The position numbers and the translations under genes are program-made. From positions 1-64,000 of the forward strand of contig CP024846.1 in assembly GCA_004564215.1 (NCBI GenBank): DNA of 64,000 nucleotides, in the 5' to 3' direction. This DNA comes from Beijerinckiaceae bacterium (lineage in GTDB: Bacteria; Pseudomonadota; Alphaproteobacteria; Rhizobiales; Beijerinckiaceae). The notes beneath the pieces are model-generated. The model ran no database searches and had not been told where the DNA came from. It saw only the letters and a list, made by a program, of their open reading frames with translations. Below, one piece after another: positions 1 through 8,444 of this stretch (position 1 is its first letter; every line of letters starts with the position of its first letter).

Positions 1-922
1 CGGCTTTGGCCAATGCGGCAAGCGCGGCGTCTTCTTGATCATAGGCATGGACTTGCGCGAAAGCGGCCATCCGCAGCGTGAATGTTCCGACGCCGGAGAA
101 AAGATCGGCGATCCGTTTCGCATTGGTCACGGCTGCGCAAACTTTTTCGGCGAGCATATCCTCGCCTTTCTGGGTTGCTTGCAGAAAGGCGCCGGGCGGG
201 GGCTCGACCGTGGCTTTTCCCATGGCAAGCATCGGCGGACGCCGGGAGATCACAATCGCACCATGGTTGGAAAGCCGGGCGAGGTCATGCTCCAGGGTAA
301 CCGCGACGAGCGCCCGCGTTTCGGCTTTACCCAGGGGGCCATGTCCCTTGAGGTCGACATCGAGGCCGGAGTCCGTCGCCGTGATCAGAATGTCGAGCGG
401 CTGACCGGAGAGACGCAGGGCCTGCGCAAGCGCGCGGGCGGCCGGCAGCGCTTTGTCCATCGAAGGCGCCAGGACCGGACATGAGTCGATCGCGACGATG
501 TCATGCGCTCGCGCGCGCATGAAACCGACGGTCGCTTGACCCTGATTATATCTTGCGTGAAATGTTGCGCGTCGCCGGCCCGTCCCATGCGCATCGACAA
601 GGTCCGACACATCGATGCCCAACCCGGCGTGCCGCAGCGTATCGCTGACGAGGTCGTGCTTCCAGCGAGCGTAAGAGGGCGCATCCAGCGTTTGCACGGC
701 GCAGCCGCCGCAAATCGAAAAATAGCGGCAGAAGGGGGCGATCCGATGGGGACTTGGGATCGAAACTTCGACCAGGGTGCCGCGTGACCCATCAACTTCG
801 GCGATGATTGTTTCATCGGCCAAGGCATAGGGGACAAAGACCAATCCGTCCGGGCTTTGTGCAATTCCCTCGCCGCGCTGGCCAAGGCGGTCGATGCGGA
901 GCTTTGCGTTGAGGCTGATCAT
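1..922 (-). CDS. Class I SAM-dependent RNA methyltransferase (TrmA/RumA family), partial
   Basis: The reading frame is open from an ATG at 922 through to the left window edge, giving 307 codons without a stop, so the C-terminus is missing. It begins MISLNAKLRIDRLGQRGEG, which resembles a TRAM-like N-terminus. A cysteine cluster CRYFSICGGC follows near residue 70, typical of the iron-sulfur site of RumA/RlmD-type uridine-C5 methyltransferases. The SAM-binding motif I, DLFSGVGTFTL, lies near residue 285. The family methylates U54 of tRNA or U747/U1939 of 23S rRNA; which substrate applies here cannot be told. Its ATG overlaps the tlyA stop by 4 nt (ATGA), so the two genes are translationally coupled as an RNA-modification pair. 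The catalytic cysteine region lies outside the window. Confidence 0.85.
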   Translation of the reverse strand, partial: MISLNAKLRIDRLGQRGEGIAQSPDGLVFVPYALADETIIAEVDGSRGTLVEVSIPSPHRIAPFCRYFSICGGCAVQTLDAPSYARWKHDLVSDTLRHAGLGIDVSDLVDAHGTGRRRATFHARYNQGQATVGFMRARAHDIVAIDSCPVLAPSMDKALPAARALAQALRLSGQPLDILITATDSGLDVDLKGHGPLGKAETRALVAVTLEHDLARLSNHGAIVISRRPPMLAMGKATVEPPPGAFLQATQKGEDMLAEKVCAAVTNAKRIADLFSGVGTFTLRMAAFAQVHAYDQEDAALAALAKA

Positions 923-1659
923 CCTCGTCGGGCGCCGAGCAGAAATTCGCAGTTTCCATCGCCGCCTTCGATCGGCGAGCGTATCGTGCCGACGACGCGC
1001 CATCCGAGGCTTTCGATCAGCGCTTCTATTTTCATACAGACCTCACGCCTCACCGCCTCGTCCTTGACGATGCCCTTGCAGACTCGCTCCGGACCTGCCT
1101 CGAACTGCGGTTTGATCAGAACCACCAATGTTGTGTCCGGGGCCGTCAGCGGCAGGACAACCGGCAGCACCAGCGTGAGCGAAATAAAGCTGACGTCGCA
1201 GCTCAAAAACGAAGGCGCGGGCGCAAGGGACTCCGACGTCAGCCGACGTGCATCGGTTCCCTCCCGCAATTTTATGCGTGAGTCGCGTGCGAGATTGGGA
1301 TGCAATTGTCCGTGCCCGACGTCGACGCAGACGACTTCCGCTGCACCGCGCGAGAGAAGCACATGGGCAAAGCCGCCGGTCGAAGACCCGATGTCGAGGC
1401 AATATCGACCGGCGGGATCGAAGCCGAACGCATCGAGCGCGGCGACAAGCTTGACGCCGCCACGCGACACCCAAGGGTAGGGTGCTTCCGCCTCGATTTT
1501 GGTTTCGGCATCGACAGGCTCGGAGGCTTTGCGAAGGACCCTGCCATCGACGCGGACGAGACCGGCCGCGATCGCTTCTTGCGCCTTGGCGCGGCTTGCG
1601 AAGAATTTACGCTCCACAAGTGCGAGATCGGCGCGTTGGCCTGTAATTTTGACCGCCAA
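919..1659 (-). CDS. tlyA: TlyA family rRNA (cytidine-2'-O)-methyltransferase
   Basis: The 246-residue protein has an N-terminal S4 RNA-binding domain (RADLALVERKFFASRAKAQEAI, split around residues 9-30). An FtsJ-like Rossmann methyltransferase domain follows, with the SAM motif CLDIGSSTGGF near residue 88. TlyA proteins 2'-O-methylate 16S and 23S rRNA and are often mislabelled hemolysin A. The start appears to be TTG at 1659, because no ATG or GTG fits the S4 domain and the frame upstream has no better candidate. The last codons overlap the ATG of the downstream RNA methyltransferase gene. In many alphaproteobacteria tlyA lies directly downstream of dxs, as it does here (241 bp gap). Confidence 0.9.
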   Translation of the reverse strand: MAVKITGQRADLALVERKFFASRAKAQEAIAAGLVRVDGRVLRKASEPVDAETKIEAEAPYPWVSRGGVKLVAALDAFGFDPAGRYCLDIGSSTGGFAHVLLSRGAAEVVCVDVGHGQLHPNLARDSRIKLREGTDARRLTSESLAPAPSFLSCDVSFISLTLVLPVVLPLTAPDTTLVVLIKPQFEAGPERVCKGIVKDEAVRREVCMKIEALIESLGWRVVGTIRSPIEGGDGNCEFLLGARRG

Positions 1660-1761
1660 TTTAGCAACTCCGGTGCTGCCTACGCCGGCTGAAACAAGAA
1701 CCAGCCGTCATCGCGGATCGCACGGGTGATCTCTTAGCAGCTGCCGGAGAAATTTTCACCT

Positions 1762-1792
1762 CGGAGATAGGGCTTTTAGCCCGCAATCTCCG
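1762..1792 (-). other. Stem-loop in the dxs-tlyA intergenic region
   Basis: A 7-bp stem (CGGAGAT with ATCTCCG) encloses a 5-bp GGGCT/AGCCC stem with a short loop and a 3-nt asymmetric bulge. It lies between the dxs stop at 1902 and the tlyA start at 1659. No long T run follows on either strand, so it is not a classical terminator. It could be an attenuator or a transcript-stabilising hairpin in the tlyA leader. Confidence 0.4.
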
Positions 1793-1901
1793 ACGGAGAC
1801 CGTCGTGGGACGCGCACGATAGGTAGGCTTCGCTGCTTGCGAAATGCCGGCGGGAGAAAACTTATGTTAAGCTCGCTCGCGCCAGCCCACCGACCTGAGC
1901 C

Positions 1902-3836
1902 TCAAGCGATCATGCACTTGACCGCGTCACTTTCGCGGCCGAGCGCCGACAGGACTTTGGCTACAATCCCCTTCGAGTCCAGACCCGCGGCGGCGTAGAG
2001 TTTCTCCGGCTTGTCATGATCGAGGAAAACGTCCGGGAGCACCATGGAGCGGAATTTGAGACTCCGCGCGCCGATGCCGTCGAGCGCCCCCTCTTCGGAA
2101 AGGGTCTGCATGACGAACGCACCAAAGCCTCCGACCGAGCCTTCCTCGATCGTAATGAGAACTTCATGATTGGCCGCAAGGCGGAACAGGAGGTCGAGAT
2201 CGAGCGGCTTGGCGAAACGCGCATCGGCGACGGTCGTCGAAACGCCGTAGGTGGCAAGGTCTTCGGCTGCCTTCAAAGCCTCGGTCAAACGGGTGCCGAG
2301 CGAAAGGATCGCGACCTTATTGCCTTCGCGCAAAACTCTGCCGCGCCCGATCTCCAGGATTTTTCCCATCGCAGGCATGTCGACACCGACACCCTCGCCG
2401 CGTGGGTAGCGAAGCGCGATCGGGCCTTCGTCATAGGCCGCCGCGGTTGCCACCATATGCACGAGCTCGGCTTCGTCGGCCGCTGCCATCACGACCATGC
2501 CGGGCAAAATCCCGAGGAAAGAGACATCGAACGAACCCGCATGGGTTGCCCCGTCGGCGCCAACGAGACCGGCCCGGTCGATCGCAAAACGCACCGGCAA
2601 TTTCTGAATGGCCACGTCATGGACAATCTGGTCATAGCCGCGTTGCAGGAAGGTCGAATAGATCGCGCAAAACGGTTTATAGCCTTCGGTCGCCAAACCT
2701 GCCGCGAAGGTGATGGCGTGCTGCTCGGCGATCCCGACATCGAAAATGCGTTGGGGGAAGACTTTTTGAAACATGTCGAGGCCGGTGCCGCTCGGCATCG
2801 CGGCGGTGATCGCGACGATTTTTTCATCCTGCTGCGCTTCGGCGATCAGGGCTTCGGCGAACACCCGCGTATAGGAAGGCGCGTTGGCCTTTGGCTTCAC
2901 CTGGACGCCGGTGACGACATCAAACATGTTGACGCCATGATATTTGTCGGTCGACGCCTCGGCGGGCGCGTAGCCCTTGCCCTTTTGCGTCACCACATGG
3001 ACGAGGATCGGCCCAGCCTCGGCATCGCGGACGTTTTTCAGGACCGGAAGCAAGTGATCGAGATTGTGACCGTCGATCGGCCCGACATAATAGATGCCGA
3101 GCTCCTCGAACATGGTACCGCCGGCCCAGAAATTGCGGGCGAATTCCTCGGTCTTGCGGGCCCGGTCATAGATGAATTTGGGCAAGTGCCGGCCAAGCTG
3201 TTTGGCGGATTCGCGGACTGTCCGGTAAGTGCCGCCCGAAACGAGGCGTGCAAGATAAGCGGAGAGCGCGCCGGCGGGAGGCGCAATCGACATTTCATTG
3301 TCGTTGAGGATGATGATCAGGCGCGAATGCATGGCGCCGGCATTGTTCATTGCCTCATAGGCCATGCCGGCGGACATAGCGCCATCGCCGATGACCGACA
3401 CGACATGAGATTTTTTGCCCGCAAGCGTATTTGCGACCGCCATTCCGAGTCCGGCAGAAATGGACGTCGAAGAATGTGCCGCGCCGAAAGGGTCGTATTC
3501 GCTTTCGGTCCGTCTGGTAAAGCCAGAAAGACCGCCGCCCCGGCGCAAAGTCCTGATCCGGTCGCGCCGTCCGGTGAGAATTTTGTGCGGATAGGCCTGA
3601 TGCCCGACGTCCCAAATCAAGCGATCGCGGGGCGTATCGAAAACATAATGCAGGGCAACCGTGAGCTCGACCACACCGAGGCCAGCTCCAAGATGGCCGC
3701 CGGTCACGGAGACCGCATCGATCGTCTCCGTGCGCAACTCCTCGGCCACCTGGACGAGGTCGGATTCGTTAAGGCGCCGCAGATCCTCGGGTGAGCCGAT
3801 CGTGTCGAGCAAGGGGGTTTTGGAATTTGTCGTCAC
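1902..3836 (-). CDS. dxs: 1-deoxy-D-xylulose-5-phosphate synthase
   Basis: Dxs condenses pyruvate and glyceraldehyde 3-phosphate with thiamine diphosphate. This is the first step of the MEP isoprenoid pathway and also feeds thiamine and pyridoxal synthesis. From GTG at 3836 the product is 644 residues, the usual family length. The GTG was chosen over a start 30 codons upstream because AAAGAGG lies 6 nt before it and homology begins at the following residues. The conserved [18 protein letters not shown] stretch is present near residue 75. The TPP-binding [18 protein letters not shown] segment and the transketolase-like central and C-terminal domains ([21 protein letters not shown]) are also visible. 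The reverse strand holds a long spurious reading frame typical of GC-rich DNA. Confidence 0.97.
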   Translation of the reverse strand: MTTNSKTPLLDTIGSPEDLRRLNESDLVQVAEELRTETIDAVSVTGGHLGAGLGVVELTVALHYVFDTPRDRLIWDVGHQAYPHKILTGRRDRIRTLRRGGGLSGFTRRTESEYDPFGAAHSSTSISAGLGMAVANTLAGKKSHVVSVIGDGAMSAGMAYEAMNNAGAMHSRLIIILNDNEMSIAPPAGALSAYLARLVSGGTYRTVRESAKQLGRHLPKFIYDRARKTEEFARNFWAGGTMFEELGIYYVGPIDGHNLDHLLPVLKNVRDAEAGPILVHVVTQKGKGYAPAEASTDKYHGVNMFDVVTGVQVKPKANAPSYTRVFAEALIAEAQQDEKIVAITAAMPSGTGLDMFQKVFPQRIFDVGIAEQHAITFAAGLATEGYKPFCAIYSTFLQRGYDQIVHDVAIQKLPVRFAIDRAGLVGADGATHAGSFDVSFLGILPGMVVMAAADEAELVHMVATAAAYDEGPIALRYPRGEGVGVDMPAMGKILEIGRGRVLREGNKVAILSLGTRLTEALKAAEDLATYGVSTTVADARFAKPLDLDLLFRLAANHEVLITIEEGSVGGFGAFVMQTLSEEGALDGIGARSLKFRSMVLPDVFLDHDKPEKLYAAAGLDSKGIVAKVLSALGRESDAVKCMIA

Positions 3837-3951
3837 GAGCGCCTCTTTAAAAGCAAGATCGGAAACAGGGTTCGCGCGATCAGGAAACCTCCGGATCGAA
3901 AACCAGGTTAGTTCTCGCCTAGTCAACCTTAGGGTGAATAACGAACAAAGC

Positions 3952-4021
3952 CAAAAGTCGCAACGCGAACTGCGTCAAGGAGAAGCAGACGACAGATTTT
4001 CATGCACGGTCGCGACTTTTG
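3952..4021. repeat. 10-bp perfect inverted repeat upstream of dxs
   Basis: CAAAAGTCGC at 3952-3961 is the exact reverse complement of GCGACTTTTG at 4012-4021, with a 50-bp spacer. The repeat lies about 115 bp upstream of the dxs GTG, in the divergent region before the HdeD-like gene. It could be an operator dyad or the stem of a leader RNA. No known regulator site was recognised. Confidence 0.5.
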
Positions 4022-4177
4022 CGTCACAGTTGATTAGCAATTCAGCAGGGTTTAGCCAAGCTCACCGTGTTTTTCCGCACCGACTCTACATTGTTGGTTG
4101 GTTTCGGCTTTCGCCCGGCGTTAACTTTCTCGTGCCGGTCGGCGCAAGGATAAGTAAAGATTTACGGGGAAGAGAGA

Positions 4178-4252
4178 ATGATTGACGTAAGCAGCCAGCA
4201 GGCCGGATGTAAAGCCTGCAAAGCCGTGCCGGAGGTGGGGGCTGCAAATTGA
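4178..4252 (+). CDS. Possible 24-residue peptide with CxxC
   Basis: An ATG at 4178 is preceded by the purine-rich GGGGAAGAGAGA, a good Shine-Dalgarno candidate. It opens a 24-codon frame, starting MIDVSSQQAGCKACKAV, that ends at TGA 4250-4252. The two cysteines form a CxxC pair. The frame ends about 50 bp before the HdeD-like gene on the same strand and could be a leader peptide or a small protein. There is no family assignment; the call rests only on ribosome-binding-site quality and position. Confidence 0.3.
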   Translation: MIDVSSQQAGCKACKAVPEVGAAN

Positions 4253-4305
4253 CAGGAAGTTAAAGCTTAGCTCGGAACTTTAATTTCGCGGGGAAGGGCA
4301 ACTTG

Positions 4306-4887
4306 ATGGCATATTCGTTGAAAACCGATCCGGTTTCGAATGAGCCGGACAATCTGAGGGCGGCCATTGAAAGCCTGAGGCCTCGGTGGCGGTGGATCGT
4401 CGCCTTGGGGGCTTTGATCGCCGGAATGGGTCTTGCCGCGCTTATTCTGGTCGTTTCGGCGACCATAGCCTCGGTTTATACGATCGCCGTCTTCATGATT
4501 GTTTCCGGGGCGGCCGAGATAGCGACCGGTGTTGGTGCCAAGACCTGGGGCCGCTTCTTGCTGTGGATTATTGCCGGGCTGGCCTATATCGTCGTCGCAG
4601 CCTTTGCGCTGGCTCAGCCCTTGATTGCAGCATCTTTCTTTACTTTGGTGCTCGGCATCGGAATGATCGCGACGGGGTTGGTGCGGATCTATCTCGGGGC
4701 TCATCTAGGGGGGCCTCTGCGTGGTCCGGTTCTGCTCGCGGGCCTGCTGACGGCGGTGCTTGGTGTCTTGATCGTTGCAGGTTGGCCGCAGAATAGCTTT
4801 TTTATCCTCGGCATTCTCCTTGGCCTCGATCTCGCCTTTTGGGGCGCCGCCTGGATTGGGTTCGGGTTGCGCTTACGCAAGCTGTGA
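4306..4887 (+). CDS. HdeD-like (DUF308) six-helix membrane protein
   Basis: The 193-residue protein is almost entirely hydrophobic. After a cytoplasmic N-terminus ending RPRWRW it has about six transmembrane helices in the pairwise pattern of the HdeD/DUF308 family. That family is linked to acid or general stress tolerance in enterobacteria; its biochemical role is unknown. The ATG at 4306 is preferred over a TTG one codon upstream; GGGGAAGGG serves as ribosome-binding site. It stands between the dxs divergent region and ppdK, with no shared promoter evident. Confidence 0.8.
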   Translation: MAYSLKTDPVSNEPDNLRAAIESLRPRWRWIVALGALIAGMGLAALILVVSATIASVYTIAVFMIVSGAAEIATGVGAKTWGRFLLWIIAGLAYIVVAAFALAQPLIAASFFTLVLGIGMIATGLVRIYLGAHLGGPLRGPVLLAGLLTAVLGVLIVAGWPQNSFFILGILLGLDLAFWGAAWIGFGLRLRKL

Positions 4888-5007
4888 ACTCCACCGATCG
4901 GTCCGTGCGGGACATTTAGGATTGCTTGGATCGCTTTGGCGAGGCCGCCGATGTAACTTAGCAAAACAAAGAACGGCGGAGCTCAATTCCGTCGTCAAAG
5001 GTTAGCC

Positions 5008-7686
5008 ATGGTCAAATGGGTTTATACTTTCGGTCAGGGCAAGGCCGAAGGCGACGGCAGCCTCGGCGACCTTCTCGGTGGCAAGGGGGCGCATCTCGCG
5101 GAGATGGCGAGGCTTGGGCTTCCCGTGCCGCCAGGCTTTACGATCACAACGGAAGTCTGCCGCTATTTTTACGAAAGTGGAAAGCAATTTCCGCCGGACC
5201 TCAAGAACCAGGTGGAAGCCGCGCTCGGCTTCATCGGCGAACTCACGGGACGCCGTTTTGGCGACCCGCGAAATCCGCTGCTCGTCTCGACTCGGTCCGG
5301 CGCCAAGGCTTCCATGCCGGGCATGATGGATACGGTGTTGAACCTCGGTCTCAACGACGTCACCGTCGAAGCATTGGCGAGGCAATTCGATGATGAGCGC
5401 TTCGCTTATGATTCCTATCGCCGTTTCATTCAAATGTACGCCAATGTGACGCTCGGGATCGAACATCATGAGTTCGAGGAAATCCTCGAGTTCTATAAGG
5501 AAAAAAAGGGAGTCAGCCTCGATACCGAGCTCTCCTCCGAGGATTTGAAAAGACTGGTTGCCGAGTTCAAGGCAAAGGTCGAAAAATCTCTGGGCCAGCC
5601 GTTCCCGCAGGATCCGCATGAACAGCTCTGGGGGGCGATCAGCGCCGTCTTCGGCTCCTGGATGAATCCGCGTGCCGAAGCCTATCGGCGAATGCACAAT
5701 ATTTCGCCGCGGTCTGGTACGGCGGTCAATATTCAAGCCATGGTCTTTGGCAATATGGGTGAGACATCGGCCACGGGGGTTGCCTTCACGCGCAGTCCGT
5801 CGACCGGGGTCAAGGAGCTGTTCGGCGAATTCCTGCTCAATGCGCAAGGCGAAGATGTCGTCGCCGGACTCCGAACGCCGCAAAATATAACCGAAGCCGC
5901 GCGTGTAGCGGCAGGCTCCGAACAGCCGTCGATGGAATCCGCGCTGCCGGAAGTCTTCGCGGAATTCGTCCGCGCCACCGAACTCCTCGAAAAACACTAT
6001 CGCGAGATGCAGGACGTCGAATTCACCGTGGAGCGCGGCAAGCTGTGGATGCTGCAGACACGGACCGGCAAGCGCACCACCGCGGCGGCGCTCCGCATCG
6101 CCGTTGACATGACGAATGAAGGTTTGATCAGCAAGGAGGAGGCGCTTAACCGCGTCGTTCCGGCTTCGCTCGAACAAGTTCTTCATCCGGCGCTCGATCC
6201 GAATGCGCCGCGCCAGGTGATCGCCACCGGCCTGCCAGCGTCGCCGGGTGCGGCCAGCGGCGAAATCGTGTTCAATTCCAGCGAAGCGGAGCAGGTCCGA
6301 AGTGCCGGCCGCAAAGCCATCTTGGTTCGGGTCGAGACCAGCCCCGAGGACATCCAGGGTATGCATGCGGCGGAAGGCATTTTGACGACGCGCGGCGGCA
6401 TGACCTCCCATGCGGCGGTCGTCGCGCGTGGCATGGGCAAGCCCTGCGTGTCCGGCGCCGCGACGGTCCGAATAAATTATACGAATGCCACGCTGACGGC
6501 GTCCGGCATGACCTTCAACAAGGGCGATTTGCTGACCATTGACGGCACGACCGGACAGGTCATGAAGGGCATCATCGAGATGCACCAGCCCGAGCTTTCC
6601 AACGAGTTCACCATCCTCATGGAGTGGGCGGACGCAGCGCGCCGCATGGACGTGAGGGCCAACGCCGATACGCCGCGCGATGCCCGCGTCGCGCGCCGGT
6701 TCGGCGCGCATGGGATCGGCCTTTGTCGCACCGAACATATGTTTTTTGAAGACGGCCGCATCGTTCCGATGCGGGAGATGATTCTCGCGGTCGATGAAGA
6801 GGGCCGGCGTGCGGCCCTCGCCAAGCTTCTGCCCATGCAGCGCGCCGATTTCGCGGAGCTGTTCGAGATCATGGCAGGGCTTCCGGTCACCATCCGGCTG
6901 CTCGATCCGCCCTTGCACGAGTTTTTGCCGCGAACCCAGGCAGAGATCTCGGATGTCGCGAAAGCCATGGGCGTTTCACTGGAAAGGCTGACCCAGCGGA
7001 CCGCGGAGTTGAGCGAGGTGAACCCGATGCTCGGGTTTCGCGGCGCAAGGCTCGCGATCGCCTATCCCGAAATCGCGGAAATGCAGGCCCGCGCCATTTT
7101 CGAAGGCGCGATCATGGCCCGAGCCAAGACGGGGATGGACGTGCGGCCGGAAATCATGACGCCGCTCATTGTCGCCAAGGCCGAGTTCGACCTCATCAAA
7201 TCGCGCGTCGACGCCATCGCACAGGCCGTTGCCGCCGAGATGAAGCAGACGATTGCCTATTCTGTCGGCACGATGATCGAGACGCCGCGGGCCAGTTTGC
7301 GGGCCGGCGATCTCGCCCAGTCCGCCGAATTCTTTTCATTCGGCACCAATGATCTTACGCAGACCTGTCTCGCCCTTTCGCGTGACGATGCCGGGAGCTT
7401 CTTGGCGGAATATGCGGCCAAGGGGATTTTGCCCGGCAACCCTTTCTCCACAATCGACCGGGAAGGGGCCGGCGAATTGATTGAAATCGCCTGCAGACGC
7501 GGGCGCCAGTCGCGGCCAAGCCTCAAGATCGGACTTTGCGGGGAACATGCCGGCGATCCTTCCTCGATAGATTTTTTTGAGATTGTCGGTCTGGATTATG
7601 TGTCCTGCTCGCCCTTCCGGGTGCCGATCGCGCGGCTTGCCGCGGCGCAGGCCGCCTTGCGAAGAAAAGCCGCCCGGCAGGCGTGA
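5008..7686 (+). CDS. ppdK: Pyruvate, phosphate dikinase
   Basis: The 892-residue enzyme interconverts pyruvate + ATP + Pi with PEP + AMP + PPi. All three domains are visible. The N-terminal ATP-grasp domain begins with LLGGKGAHLAEM near residue 22. The central swivelling phosphohistidine domain has GGMTSHAAVVARGMGKP near residue 460. The C-terminal PEP-binding TIM barrel has the catalytic-cysteine segment GLCGEHAGDP near residue 838. The length matches bacterial PPDK. AAAGG lies 7 nt before the ATG. In alphaproteobacteria the enzyme supports gluconeogenesis from C3/C4 acids and, in serine-cycle methylotrophs, PEP supply. A small AAAGCG/CGCTTT hairpin (7705-7723) follows the stop but lacks a T run. 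Confidence 0.96.
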   Translation: MVKWVYTFGQGKAEGDGSLGDLLGGKGAHLAEMARLGLPVPPGFTITTEVCRYFYESGKQFPPDLKNQVEAALGFIGELTGRRFGDPRNPLLVSTRSGAKASMPGMMDTVLNLGLNDVTVEALARQFDDERFAYDSYRRFIQMYANVTLGIEHHEFEEILEFYKEKKGVSLDTELSSEDLKRLVAEFKAKVEKSLGQPFPQDPHEQLWGAISAVFGSWMNPRAEAYRRMHNISPRSGTAVNIQAMVFGNMGETSATGVAFTRSPSTGVKELFGEFLLNAQGEDVVAGLRTPQNITEAARVAAGSEQPSMESALPEVFAEFVRATELLEKHYREMQDVEFTVERGKLWMLQTRTGKRTTAAALRIAVDMTNEGLISKEEALNRVVPASLEQVLHPALDPNAPRQVIATGLPASPGAASGEIVFNSSEAEQVRSAGRKAILVRVETSPEDIQGMHAAEGILTTRGGMTSHAAVVARGMGKPCVSGAATVRINYTNATLTASGMTFNKGDLLTIDGTTGQVMKGIIEMHQPELSNEFTILMEWADAARRMDVRANADTPRDARVARRFGAHGIGLCRTEHMFFEDGRIVPMREMILAVDEEGRRAALAKLLPMQRADFAELFEIMAGLPVTIRLLDPPLHEFLPRTQAEISDVAKAMGVSLERLTQRTAELSEVNPMLGFRGARLAIAYPEIAEMQARAIFEGAIMARAKTGMDVRPEIMTPLIVAKAEFDLIKSRVDAIAQAVAAEMKQTIAYSVGTMIETPRASLRAGDLAQSAEFFSFGTNDLTQTCLALSRDDAGSFLAEYAAKGILPGNPFSTIDREGAGELIEIACRRGRQSRPSLKIGLCGEHAGDPSSIDFFEIVGLDYVSCSPFRVPIARLAAAQAALRRKAARQA

Positions 7687-7932
7687 GAGGCGGCTCCACA
7701 GTCTAAAGCGGCGGTTGCGCTTTCTGCTGTCAAGCTGTTTAGCTATTGGCACTTTGCTGCCCGACATTTTTACAGCAACGCTGGGTTCGGCGCTTTTAAG
7801 CTTTGCCGTTTTAGCTGAGTGTCGAGGTGATTTGACTTCACCCTCGACTTTTGGACCTATCGATGTCTCTGGCTTCCCATTTCGTTCAAGACCATGGGCA
7901 CGCTTCTTGCTCGCGTGAAGAGGGGATTGTGA

Positions 7933-8031
7933 ATGACGGCAACTCTAGACGATCGGTCTCGTGTTGCAGGTGGATGCAGAGTCAGCAATTCGATAATCAG
8001 AGGAAAGTAAATGCTACTTCGTTACATATAA
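7933..8031 (+). other. Chain of two tiny coupled ORFs upstream of the SACT-motif gene
   Basis: The gap 7687-8032 holds no full gene. Within it, an ATG at 7933 (AGAGGGG 8 nt upstream) opens 25 codons to TAA 8008-8010. ATG 8011 follows immediately, with AGAGGAAAG upstream, and opens six codons to TAA 8029-8031. The next ATG, at 8033, starts the following gene. Such tight stop/start contacts may mean translationally coupled leader peptides. They may also be frameshift debris of the missing N-terminus of the downstream gene. Confidence 0.25.
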
Positions 8032-8032
8032 C

Positions 8033-8410
8033 ATGGCGATCGATAAGCCAGCGATAATCCACTATGATCCAGGTGGAGTGGTGGAAGACTACATGGCAAG
8101 GGAACGTTCTTTTGAGCTTCAGGGGAAAAAGATCGTGATTGACGGGAACTGCGCTTCGGCATGCACCCTTTACACGCGCTCCCCTGACCTTTGCGTCACG
8201 CGGCGCGCGGCCTTCTATTTTCATCAGGCCGCCGATGGCATGGACAGGGATCATCTTGTAGGCAGGGACGATGAAGTTACAGCCTCCATGATGACATTCT
8301 ATCCGGCCCGGATATCCGAATGGATCAAGCGAAAGGGTGGCTTGACCAGTCACATGCTTGTTCTGCGCGGACGCGAAATGCTCTCATACTTCAAGCTCTG
8401 CCAAAACTGA
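8033..8410 (+). CDS. SACT-motif (ClpP/crotonase-like) protein, probably missing its N-terminus
   Basis: The 125-residue frame contains DPGGVVEDYM near residue 12, VIDGNCASACTLY near residue 36, VTRRAAFYFHQA near residue 56 and a C-terminal RGREMLSYFKLC. This pattern resembles secreted alphaproteobacterial hypothetical proteins (DDPGG / DGxCxSACT / CVTP / FH) that look like a ClpP-type serine peptidase or crotonase fold. Those relatives normally carry a signal peptide. Here an upstream in-frame stop at 7994 and the lack of any hydrophobic leader suggest N-terminal truncation. A short cytoplasmic form cannot be excluded. Function is unknown. Confidence 0.5.
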   Translation: MAIDKPAIIHYDPGGVVEDYMARERSFELQGKKIVIDGNCASACTLYTRSPDLCVTRRAAFYFHQAADGMDRDHLVGRDDEVTASMMTFYPARISEWIKRKGGLTSHMLVLRGREMLSYFKLCQN

Positions 8411-8444
8411 GAGGTCCAGGCGCACGCGCTTGGAAGGCTCCGAA

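Noticed and set aside
385..885. 166-codon minus-strand frame near the left edge
   Set aside because: It is out of frame with the partial RNA methyltransferase, whose Fe-S and SAM motifs are clear in the neighbouring frame.
2016..3794. 592-codon frame antisense to dxs
   Set aside because: It is a codon-position shadow of dxs with no domain features.
5002..6918. 638-codon frame antisense to ppdK
   Set aside because: It is a GC-rich shadow of ppdK: Arg/His/Gly-rich, without a domain, while the plus-strand frame has clear catalytic motifs.
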